Shown: positions 23,040-33,910 of the stretch, one piece after another
Layout of the letters: each line of letters begins with the position of its first letter
Position numbering within the stretch: the first letter of the stretch is position 1
Origin: Armigeres subalbatus
Taxonomy: Eukaryota; Arthropoda; Insecta; Diptera; Culicidae
NCBI RefSeq assembly: GCF_024139115.2
Contig: NC_085139.1
Location: 12,309,533-12,373,532, forward strand
Direction of reading: 5' to 3'
DNA: 64,000 nucleotides
The notes under the pieces: generated by a model
Databases searched by the model: none
The model's input: only the letters and a program-made list of their open reading frames with translations
What the model was told of the DNA's origin: nothing
Translations under genes and position numbers: made by a program

Positions 23040-23590
23040 GTTTGGACGAGTAGGTCATTTGGCCGAAAATGCCGTTTAGCCGAAATGGTCGGTTGGCTCT
23101 TCGATAGAAAATGTCAAGTGAGACGTCTTATTTCTAACTTCTCACTTAGGGAACATCCATCAATTACGTAACGCTTAGAGGGTAGACGTGGGTTTCCTCA
23201 AGTGTGACAATCCATAAAAAATTTCAGATGCTTCATACAAAAAGTGTGATAAAGGGGGGGGGAGGTGTGAAAATGGCTTTTTTTGCGAAACGTAATTAAT
23301 CAATCTTCTCTTATCATTGCTTACTTCTCATTTTTAATTTCTCACTTCTCACTTTTCACTCTCTCACTTCTTACTTTTCATTTCAATTCCAAACAACACT
23401 TTCGGTCATATGACCTGCTCGGCCAATCGACACTTTCGGCCAACTGAACGTATGTCCCTTCTGGCCATATGTCGCATTCAGCCAAACTTGTGCCAAAAGA
23501 CCGTTTCGGACAAATAGAATTCGGCTAGATGACTTTCGTGTTAGTCAGTCTAGTGGCAGTCGGTCAAATGACTATTCCCGTTCAATTCAG
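23040..23590. repeat. Third, shorter 17-bp/TCTCAC foldback complex
   Basis: Forward 17-bp-like units (23040-23095) are followed by a TGAGACGTCTTATTTCTAACTTCTCACTT block. Next comes a MITE-like insert (23151-23310), a second CTCACTTCTCAC run (23318-23390) and inverted units (23395-23590, TTTCGGTCATATGACC type). The order matches the complexes at 236-3318 and 19740-21905. Confidence 0.75.
23151..23312. mobile_element. Small MITE-like insert with ATTACGTAACGC ends
   Basis: The left end carries CATCCATCAATTACGTAACGC. The right end carries GCGAAACGTAATTAATCAA, roughly its complement. It contains a run of nine G (23255-23263). It resembles the common mosquito element type with TTACGTAA near both ends, but the target duplication is not clear. 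Confidence 0.5.
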
Positions 23591-23689
23591 CCATTGAAGT
23601 CTTATCGAAAAACATAGTGTACACAAGGTCCTGAAAAAGTTTACATAGTGTACCAAGGTCCTGAAAAAGTGTGATTAAATCTTAGTGCA

Positions 23690-24350
23690 AATGAGCTAGC
23701 CGCTTGACAGACATGGCAAAAAGAAAGTACCAAATTTTTCTTGGGAACCAGAAAAAATCTCAGCCTTCTTTAAAAGATTTGGAAGTGCGAACGTAGTCTG
23801 TGGTTCTTCTTCTTCTTCTTCTTATTGGCATTACATCCCCACACTGGGACAGAGCCGCCTCGCAGCTTAGTGTTCATTAAGCACTTCCACAGTTATTAAC
23901 TGCGAGGTTTCTAAGCCAGGTTACCATTTGTGCATTCGTATATCATGAGGCTGGCACGATGATACTTTTATGCCCAGGGAAGTCGAGACAATTTCCAATC
24001 CGAAAATTGTCTAGACCGGCACCGGGAATCGAACCTAGCCACCCTCAGCATGGTCTTGCTTTGTAGCCGGGCGTCTTACCGCACGGCTAAGGAGGGCCCC
24101 TAAGTCTGTGGTTCATAAAATGTGGAAATATTATGAGGCTACAGGAGTCTCATAAGTGTTCGGCTCATAGCGCGTTGAGTACAGACTTGATGTTTCCGAA
24201 TAGTAAACCAACCAATATGGAAACACTACGGTGGATGTATGGACGGCTGAAAAAACTGGTTTTAAATTTGTTGGGTAATGTTCGCCAAAACCGTACAAAA
24301 CCTCCATTTCACAATGATCTCCTATTCAAAACAACAAGGTTTTCATGACT
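23690..24350 (+). pseudogene. Tc1-like transposase fossil interrupted by a SINE
   Basis: Downstream of the SINE the plus strand reads SVVHKMWKYYEATGVS followed by a stop, similar to the helix-turn-helix end of Tc1-like transposases (..VxKMWKRYxETG..). The sequence before the SINE (about 23715-23794) contains a frame-broken continuation (EKISAFFKRFG). The SINE's target duplication falls exactly within the matching segment. Stops and frameshifts abound and no catalytic DDE region is visible, so it is a short decayed fragment. The assignment rests on one short motif. Confidence 0.45.
23807..24102 (-). mobile_element. Feilai-type tRNA-derived SINE
   Basis: On the minus strand it starts GGGGCCCTCCTTAGCCGTGC with a pol III A box, then a B box GGTTCGATTCCCGG (complement at about 24021-24034). 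The body I recognise as Feilai of Aedes mosquitoes (TCTAGACAATTTTCGG, AAGCTGCGAGGCGGCTCTG). It ends with an (AAG)n tail, seen as TTCTTC at 23807-23822. The 12-bp duplication AGTCTGTGGTTC flanks it (23795-23806 and 24103-24114). The family name is from memory. Confidence 0.88.
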
Positions 24351-27300
24351 TTATAACGAACTTAAAATACAGGAAAATTTGAGAAACAAAATTTTGTGAT
24401 TTCCGAATATTTAAAATGTGCCGTGTTGGAAAGAATCAAGGCGATATTTGCAAGCCCTTCCTCTAGGATAGTGTACAGTGTAATTTCGCTGATTATGAAT
24501 TGCTTGAATGGTGCTGGAACTTTATTCTTAGCTTGTTAATGATCAATAACTAGAAACCATGAAACTAAATTACAAAACGCATCATCCAATAAACAGACTC
24601 AAGTACGAGACACATGAGACGGCCTTACTGTTGAGGTCGAAATACGTTTCTGTAAAGTTACAATCGAGTGGTGGAATTAAATGGGACAGTACTAACTCGT
24701 CTCATGACAAGTGATTCCATAATAGTAGTCACTTCGGCATTTTCACTGATCTTCTAATCAACTCGAATCACCTCGAGACAATCAAGAGAGTTTAATTAGA
24801 AAGAGCTCAATTTGGAAAATCCTTCACCGCCCATCCGAGCACTGGGCACTTCTGATCGCCTAAGAAGGCTATCAATGGTGGTGGTCGTTAAGTAGGTAAT
24901 CATTCCCTTGGCAATCATCGTCGCCGGGCCAGATCGGGACAGTTGACAAACCGCATGCCACCGATGACGAACGAACGATCGACATTCGATCGCGCCATTA
25001 TTGATTGACGTGAGTTAATGGACGAAAATACGGCTTAAATGTCTTTGGAATCCATCAGTGCGCGACGGCGTCGCCGTCATTTGGGGTGTGAAAGTATTTC
25101 GATTCCCAATCCATCACCGCTTGCTCTCCTCGATTTGATTTGACCGCTCTGCGCCGCACGGTCCAACATTGTCTCATCGCTCCCTTAATGAACTGCGCAC
25201 TCCACAGACACGGAGGGAAATAGTTCGTGGCTTCAATTCATTAAATTAATTAATTATGTCGTAAAAGGACTGCCCGAGAGTGCCTGGCAGTGGCGCAGCG
25301 GACCATCGATCCATGGCGGCCGATAATTATGCGATGACGGGCCCTAAGCAGCAGTAGCAAACGCCACCGTCCGATCCCGAATTGGAACCGATCGGCCGTC
25401 GCGTTGATTCGGCGGACGATTGTGATCAATATAGTCCACAACATTCACACGGATCGGATCGCGAGTTTTGAACGCCGTTGCAATGTGACAGCGCTCACTC
25501 ACTCTAGGCTCCTAATAGCTCCGGGAGATGTCAATTAAGATCCCGAATTGGAGCGACACCTTTTTTCAACGCGACCATTTGACGGCGCGGCGTCGCGTTC
25601 CACCAAGCATGAGCTGCACACGGCGGGAAAATTTTGACCATCTTCCGAAGCTTGTTGCGTGCCCGCGATGATGAGTGGGTCCGAGTGAGTGAGCCAAGAC
25701 CGACGAACGCTGCCACAACTGGCTCGGTTCGGAATTAATTGAATTATCTTCGGCCGCAAATCGTGTGGCCTGCTGTGTTCAACAATGTTCTTGTGTCCGC
25801 TGCTGCTGCACGCCATGGCAACTGCGATGTAATAATAATGACTGTCGTCGTCGTTCCTAGAGGTGCCGCTTTCGTTTCGCGGGATGACGACAACGGCCGC
25901 GCGCAACTACATCGAGTGAGCGATGTAATGCACTTTTTAACCACGGAGGCAGCGCAGTGCACCGACAACAGCGTTTTGTTAACCGCGCGAGTCGCGTCCG
26001 AGTCTCGGTGAAAAGGGAGTACAAATATAAACATATCATTACTTATTATTAGCTGCTTCGTTTTCCATTTCTCGCGCGGATGTTAATGGTTTTACCTCCG
26101 GTCCTGCCCTGCCCTGGTCGTCCGCGCGAGGAGTTGGTAAAAAGCTGGCAAGAAATTACCTTCAGCATCGTTCGATGAGAAACAAAGAGGTGAACTTAAT
26201 TACCGATGGCCGCAGCCAAGAGCCGAGTCACGTTCAAGTCGCGATCGTCAGCGAGGGCTAAAATATGGAAAGACAAAATTATTCATTCGTTTGGTTAGAA
26301 AAAAAAAATGTTTGCCGATCCTGTTTTTGCCACCTGGATTAGGCGTTTGGCGAAGGAGGAAAATAATAAAGTTGCACTGTTAATTAAATCGAAAGGAAGC
26401 TGCAAGAGAGTGGTCGAAGGAGGCCTTGGGATCCTCTGCCGAGCAAACGCCTACTTTGTATGGTGACGGGGCTGCAAACGATGGGAGTTTAGATTAACCG
26501 TATCCGGAAAATGTGATCAGTGGTCAAGAATTTTTCTCTTCGCAAGTTGCTGATGAAGTTTGGCGGAGCGGACGCCTAACGGTACTCGATGGACGTGGAC
26601 AAGGCCGAAGCAGGGGCGATAGAAATGCGCATGGCAACCGGTACGGAACGGTAGGAAATGAGAGAAGAAAGCACTGAAATGATTGCTCCCTAATAAAATT
26701 TAATACAGCTATTAAAAGTATTAGGGAAAAATCAAACGGGCCTATAATCCCGCCGGAGCGGGTGGAGGTAAAACAGCTCGTAAAATTATGAGATAACAGC
26801 CAGATTTCTTTTCTTTCCTCGCGTTCATCGAAAAGTGGACATTAAAGTGAGCTTTGAACATCTTTATTAGGAGGATGAAGGGGAGCCCACTCAGTTAAAA
26901 GAGCATAAAAGCGATGACCATCAAAGAAGGCCCTGTGTCTGAGTCGCTGTGTTTAGGTTGGCGCCTACTTTGTTGTGGGTGGATTCAAAGTTCCCGATAG
27001 TGTCGTCGATTGCTGCGATGCTTTCAAACGAGAGGAAATCGAATTATAAATTGCGAAACCTTGTCCCATTATGCAGTGCCACGACTGTGCCCCTTTCGGA
27101 CCTGACAAACGCCTAGACATGGCTCCCCAGATTTAGAGAAAACAGTTAGAGAGCACACTGCTCCAGCCTCATCACGTTTTCGTTGATGTTCAGCTTATGA
27201 CCAGCTGTGAACTTTGTACCAAAAAGAAAACAAGCTCCATCTCGAATCGACTCTGGTTCCGAACTCCAACTCGATCGTAGCAGTGGTAATTTCTTCTATT

Positions 27301-29641
27301 CCCCGCCTCTCAATACACAGAGGACATCGTTTTGTATAGAATCTTAATTAATCGAACAATTTAAATTGCCTACCGACCGGCCCGAGGAGGTTTTCTATGG
27401 ATCGACGGGACCTACTTCAATTGAAACCGAAACAACACAGAAATCGAGTTGCAACAACCATATTTCATTTGTTCACCTCGTTGTTGTGGCTGCCCCGCTC
27501 CAGGCTCAACCAACCTCTGCAGCAGAAGAACCTATGCAGCAGAAACCGGAGTTGCCCCGTTCGGTAAGGGTCTCTCGCCCAATCTTTAAATTGCGATCTC
27601 CTGCTTTGCACTTCCCCTCGCCAAAATCCCCCTGGAAGAAGCGAATCACGGGACGAGGAAGAGAACAGAGTCACAATTAAAATCACGCAGTTAATTAAAA
27701 GAAACACCAAATAGGCTACAACACAACGGGGCTATCTGCTCGCCTGAATCGCCCCTCTCCGACCAAAATGGAAGCGAGAAAATTGATCGTGTTACAGCAG
27801 GCACAAACCAGCAAAATACCTTAATTATTTTATCTGCCGTTCGTGGCGAACCTCTCTCTCGGGCCATGGAGCAACCTTAACACTTTTCCCTCGACCGGGA
27901 GGTGACTTATGGCGACACCCTCTCTGCGCGCCGCCATCACCGTGAGGAGGTCATGTGAAAGACCCTTGCCCCGATCCTGCCGTCTGCGAAAACTCTAATT
28001 GCGAACCAAATTTCGTCAACGCAACCCGACTTCGATTGTCGCTTCGTTCACCGACCGAAAGACGACGGCAATGATAAATGAACGCAAAGACCCCTCGAAT
28101 GCTCGAACGATTTAGCAGGACGCAAGTAGTGGCGAAATTTGCATCTTCTTCCTCGTGAAAATGCTAATGGTTGATAGACACGGCCTCAGCTATTTTAATT
28201 GTCTGCCGAAGTATTCGCCCCATACGATCTCGCTTCGGCCGGCATGCCGTTGTTGTCGCGTTCGTCCCCGGCTGCCACTCTCCACCGCGCACGCGGGCCA
28301 CTTTCTGTTAACAGGTTCCAGAAGCTATTGACTCGGAAAGCTTTGCATGTGTTTTCTACGAAATAATGAGGTGGAAAACGTGTCCGATGTTCTGTTGCGC
28401 ATCGCCGCCGCTGCTGCCGCAACCACCCTTCGTCAGTACGGTGTCGGTCGTGGCTTGCTTTTCTTTTGTTTTGATCCAAAGACTCTTCACGCCATATTTG
28501 CATGAGCCGCGGGCTCACCTTCACATTCTCCTGCTCCACAATTTCCCCAATTCAGTTCCGAAAAATTGATCGGAAAAATTAATTACGCTGGATGGACTTG
28601 GTTCTGACACGTCACAAAATCCGTACCGAAACCGGCGTAACATTGTTTTAATTTGATTTCGTTCGTCTCCCCAATTTCGAAGTTGCTACTCACTTGAGCT
28701 GCCCTAACTCCACGAGAAGAAAAAAAACCTCTGCCTCATCTACCTAATCGCTCTTCATCCTTCCCTCCGAATCCCCCCGCGTGCCATCCTGCTGTTTATC
28801 ATTAGTTAAGGTCATTATCGTTGTGTTTTGTGTTGCTTTCTGCTGGACTGACTCTCTCTTCATCTTGTCTCGTCCTCTCGTTTCTGTTTGAACCTCGATT
28901 GATGGGTTCTGCTGCAGTTGTGCTATTATTTTGATTTTGAAGACCGTGCTTCTCACACTCTTTTTGTTATTGTTGATGTGCGCGTTTCTCCGCGCGCGGG
29001 CTCATCAACAAGAACCGAAACGAGACGGGAAAAAATCCGGTGGAACCTGTTTCTGTTTTTGGGCAGCCCGTTGTTCCCGGGTGCCTAATCCCGCCACCCC
29101 GAGCTAATCCCGCAGCAGAAGCAGAAGTCTCGGGCGCGGGAACGAGAGGCAGCGATGTTAAAAAAAAGGGTTAGCACGTTAAAATCATGGTTGCTATCTA
29201 ATAGATTTGATTACTCCTATGTAATTTACCATTAATTTTCAATTAGTTACCGGTGAGCTTCGAAAAAAAAGCAGTGGATCAACCGAAAGAGCAGACCGGG
29301 TCGGCGGAGGTAGACCTTGAAGCTTCCCGTTCGAACGATCGCGCGGGGTGAAGAATTCCGTTCGCTGGCGAGCAGTAGGCCATAGTTTCAACCGATAAGG
29401 AAGCATGGCAACTGTGATTGCTGTTGGTCGAACTGATCGAAAAGATGGATGATTGTTTGCACAGGGCAGAGACCTTTTCACGCAGACGCACAGGGGGATT
29501 GCGATTAACGGCAGCTTCGAGCAGCAAGCGCCAATGTTAAACAAGTTGAGCACGTTTGAAAACAAAGAGGTTAAAGTATAGAATGTTTCCTAATTTCCAT
29601 TGTATCAACATTTTACTATCGGTTGCAATTTAGTTAAGAAG
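24351..29641. other. Unique-looking intronic sequence
   Basis: 5.3 kb has no tandem arrays or recognisable transposon ends and is richer in CG than the flanks at 24800-26250 and 27700-28560. Open frames (for example 25535-25906 minus, 27366-27680 plus, 28195-28539 minus) are short, overlap on opposite strands and match nothing I know. This is the best place in the window to look for conserved regulatory elements of the host gene, but no specific site can be named. Confidence 0.45.
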
Positions 29642-29802
29642 AGGTTTAGTTAATTTTGACCCAAATTTTGGACTTTTCAACTTTGAATCAAAATTGAGAA
29701 AATAACGACTTATTGACATTTCTTTAACAATATCAGATCTCTTACTCTCACCAGTTTTGAACAAAAAGAAATCCAAAATTTGGGTCAAAATTAACGGAAC
29801 CT
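29642..29802. mobile_element. Short MITE with 32-bp inverted termini
   Basis: The ends AGGTTTAGTTAATTTTGACC and the complement of the right end AGGTTCCGTTAATTTTGACC continue with CAAATTTTGGA on both sides. The element is 161 bp. A target duplication is not evident beyond GAG. Confidence 0.7.
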
Positions 29803-30619
29803 GAGTAATATTAAAAAGTCGGGAGAACTTTGCTTAAAAATAGAAAGAAAACGTGACAATGCGAACTAAATTTCTTTAGGAATCTCAATGAGTTTTTTTC
29901 CGAAAACTTAAAAAAAAAATCTGTTTGGAAAATAGGATGCTTCCCGAAGAAAAATATCAAGAATGTAGTCAGAAAGAAATCCAGAGTGCAGTCCGAATCC
30001 AACACGGAATCCAAAGTGTATTAAAAACGGACTCCAAATAGATTCCCAACGAAATCCAAAGTGGATACTGAACGCAATCCAAAGAGGATTCCGAATGGAA
30101 TCAAATGTGGATTCTGAACGGATTCCGAATATAAAGTGGATATCAAATGGAATCCAAACTGAATTCCGAAAGGAATCTAATGTGGATTCTGAATACAATT
30201 TTAAGTGGATTCCAAATGGAATTCAGACTGAATTCTGAATAGCATCCAAAGTGGATTCCGAGTGGAATCCAGAGTGGATTCCGAGTGGAATCCAGAGTGG
30301 ATTCCGAGTGGAATCCAGAGTGGATTCCGAGTGGATTCCGAGTGGAATCCAGAGTGGATTCCGAGTGGAATCCAGAGTGGATTCCGAGTGGAATCCAGAG
30401 TGGATTCCGAGTGGAATCCAGAGTGGATTCCGAGTGGAATCCAGAGTGGATTCCGAGTGGAATCCAGAGTGGATTCCGAGTGGAATCCAGAGTGGATTCC
30501 GAGTGGAATCCAGAGTGGATTCCGAGTGGAATCCAGAGTGGATTCCGAGTGGAATCCAGAGTGGATTTCGAGTGGAATCCAGAGTGGATTCCGAGTGGAT
30601 TCCGAGTGGATTTCGAGTG

Positions 30620-31000
30620 GAATGCAAAGTGGATTCTGAGTGGAATACAGAGTAGATTCCGAGTGGCATCCAGAGTGGATTCCGAGAGGAATTCAGAGTG
30701 GATTTCGCGTGGAATAAAGAGTGGATTCCGAATGGATTCCGAGTGGATTCCGAGTGGAATCCAGAGTGGATTCCAAGTTGATCCCGAGTGGAATCCGAGT
30801 GGAATCCAGAGTGGATTCCAAGTGGAATTCAGAGTGGATTCTATGTGGAATCCAGAGTGGATTTCAAGTGGAATCCAAAGTGGGTTCCGAGTGGAAAGCA
30901 GAGCGGATTCTGAGTGGAATACAGAGTAGATTCCGAGTGGCATCCAGAGTGGATTCCGAGTGGAATCCAGAATGGATTCCGAGTGGAATCCAGAGTAGAT
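30620..31000. repeat. Higher-order duplicated segment inside the 23-bp array, copy 1
   Basis: This segment carries unusual variants in order: GGAATGCAAAGTGGATTC, GGAATACAGAGTAG, GGCATCCAGAG, GGAATAAAGAGTGG, CCAAGTTGATCC, TTCTATGTGGAATCC and GAAAGCAGAGCGG. The same order recurs at about 33530-33900, so the array grew partly by segmental duplication. Confidence 0.85.
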
Positions 31001-33529
31001 TACGAATAAAATCCAGAGTGGATTCCGAATGGAATCCAGAGTGGATTCCGAATGAAATCCAGAGTGGATTACTAATGGAATCCAGAGTGGATTTTGAATG
31101 GAATTAAGAGTGGATTCCGCATGGAATGGATTCCGATTGGAATCCAGAGTAGATTCCGAGTGGATTCCAGAGTTGATTCCGAGTGGAATTAAGAGTGGAT
31201 TCCGAGTGGAATCCATAGTGGAAATCCTGAGTTGATTCTGAGTGGAAACCAGAGTTGCTTCCGAGTGGAATCAAGAGTGGCGTCCGAGTGGAATCCAAAG
31301 TGGATTCCGATTGGAATTCAGAGTGGATTCTGAGTGGAATCCAGAATGAATTCCTAGCCGAATCCAGCGGAAAATCCTAGCCGAGCGGAATCCAGAGTAA
31401 ATTCCGAGTGGAACCCATAGTGGATTCCGAGTGGATTCCAGAGTAAATTCCGAGTGGAATCCAGAGTGGATTCCGAGTGGAATCCAGAGTGGATTCCGAG
31501 TGGAATCCAGAGTGGATTCCGAGTGAAATCCAGAGTGGATTCCGAGTGGAATCCAGAGTGGATTCCGAGTGGAATCCAAAATGCATTCCGAGTGGAATCC
31601 AGAGTGGATTCCGAATGGAATCCAGAGTGGATTGCAAGTGGTATCCAGAGTGGATTTCGAGTGGTATCCAGAGTGGATTCCGAGTGAAACCTATATTGGA
31701 ATACAAGTGGAACCCATAGTGGATTCCGAGTGGAATCCAGAGTGGATTCCGAGTGGAATCCAGAGTGGATTCCGAGTAGAATCCAGAGTAGAATCCAGAG
31801 AAGAATCCAAGTGGAATCCAGAGTGGATTCAGAGTGGAATCCAGAGTGGATTCAAAGTGGAATCCAGAGTGGATTCCAAGTGGAATCCAGAGTGGATTCC
31901 GAATTGAATCCAGAGTGGATTCCGAGTGGATTCCAGAGAGGATTCCGAATGAAATCCAGTGTGGATTCCGAATGGAATTCAGAGTGGATTCTGAATGGAA
32001 TTCAGAGGATTCCTGAATGGAATCCAGAGTGGATTCCGAATGGAATCCAGAGTGGATTCTGAATGGAATCCAGAGTGGATTCCGAATGGAATCAGAGTGG
32101 ATTCTGAATGAATCCAGAGTGGATTCCGAATGGAATTCAGAGTGGATTCCGAATGGAATCCAAAGTGGATTCCGAATGGAATCCAAAGTGGATTCCGAAT
32201 GGAATCCAAAGTGGATTCCGAATGGAATTCAAAGCGAATGGAATCCAAAGTGGATTCCGAATGGAATTCAGAGTGGATTCCGAATGGAATTCAGAGTGGA
32301 TTCCGAATGGAATTAAGAGTGGATTCCCAGAGTGAATTTCGAATGAAATCCAAAGTAGATTCCAAATGGAATCTGGAATGGATTCCGAATAGAATCCAAA
32401 GTGAATATCGAATGGAATCCAAAGTGGATTCAAAATGGCATTCAGAGTGGATTCCGATTGGAATCCAGAGTGGATTCCGATTGGAATCCAGAGTGGATTC
32501 CGAATGGAATCCAGAGTGGATTCCGAATGGAATTCAGAGTGGATTCCGAATGGAATCCAGAGTGCATTCCGAATGGAATCCAGAGTGATTCTGAATGGAA
32601 TCCAGAGGATTCAGAATGGATTCCAGAGTGGATTCCGAATGGAATCCAGAGTGGATTCCGAATGGAATCCAGAGGATTCTGAATGGAATCCAGAGTGGAT
32701 TCCGAATGGAATTCAGAGTGGATTCCTGAATGGAATCCAGAGTGGATTCCGAATGGAATTCAGAGTGGATTCCGAATGGAATCCAGAGTGGATTCCGAAT
32801 GGAATCCAGAGTGGATTCCGAATGGAATCCAGAGTGGATTCCGAATGGAATCCAGAGTGGATTCCGAATGGAATCCAAAGTGGATTCCGAATGGAATCCA
32901 AAGTGGATTCCGAATGGAATCCAAAGTGGATTCCGAATGGAATCCAAAGTGGATTCCGAATGGAATCCAAAGTGGATTCCGAATGGAATCCAAAGTGGAT
33001 TCCGAATGGAATTCAGAGTGGATTTGAATGGAATTCAGAGTGGATTCCGAATGGAATCCAAAGTGGATTCCGAATGGAATCCAAAGTGGATTCCGAATGG
33101 AATTCAAAGTGGATTCCGAATGGAATCCAAAGTGGATTCCGAATGGAATTCAGAGTGGATTCCGAATGGAATCCAGAGTGGATTCCGAATGGAATTCAGA
33201 GTGGATTCTGAATGGAATCCAGAGGATTCCGAATGGAATTCAGAGTGGATTCCGAATGGAATCCAGAGGATTCCGAATGGAATTCAGAGTGGATTCCGAA
33301 TGGAATCCAGAGTGGATTCTGAATGGAATCCAGAGTGGATTCTGAATGGAATCCAGAGTGATTCGAATGGAATCCAGAGTGGATTCCGAGGAATCGAGAG
33401 TGGATTCCGAGCGGAATCCAGATTGGATTCCTGAGTGGAATCCAGAGTAGATTCTGAGTGGAATCAGAGTGATTCTGAGTGGAATCCAGAGGAATCAGAG
33501 TGGAATCTGAGGAATCCAGAGTGGATTCT

Positions 33530-33910
33530 GAGTGGAATGCAAAGTGCAAGTGGATTCTGAGTGAATACAGAGTAGATTCCGAGTGGCATCCAGAGTGGAT
33601 TCCGAGATGAATTCAGAGTGGATTTCATGGAATAAAGAGTGGATCTGAATGGATTCTGAGTGGATTCTGAGTGGAATCCAGAGTGGATTCCAAGTTGATC
33701 CTGAGTGGAATCTGAGTGGAATCCAGAGTGGATTCCAAGTGGAATTCAGAGTGGATTCTATGTGGAATCCAGAGTGGATTCCAAGTCGAATCCAAAAGTG
33801 GGTTCCTGAGTGGAAAGCAGAGCGGATTCTGAGTGGAATACAGAGTAGATTCCGAGTGGCAATCCAGAGGGATTCCGAGTGGAATTCAGAATGGATTCTG
33901 AGTGAATCCA
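33530..33910. repeat. Higher-order duplicated segment inside the 23-bp array, copy 2
   Basis: Same ordered variants as 30620-31000 (GGAATGCAAAGTG, GAATACAGAGTAG, GGCATCCAGAG, GGAATAAAGAG, CAAGTTGATCC, TTCTATGTGG, GAAAGCAGAGCGG). It has many one-base gains or losses and CCG changed to CTG or CCTG. Confidence 0.85.
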
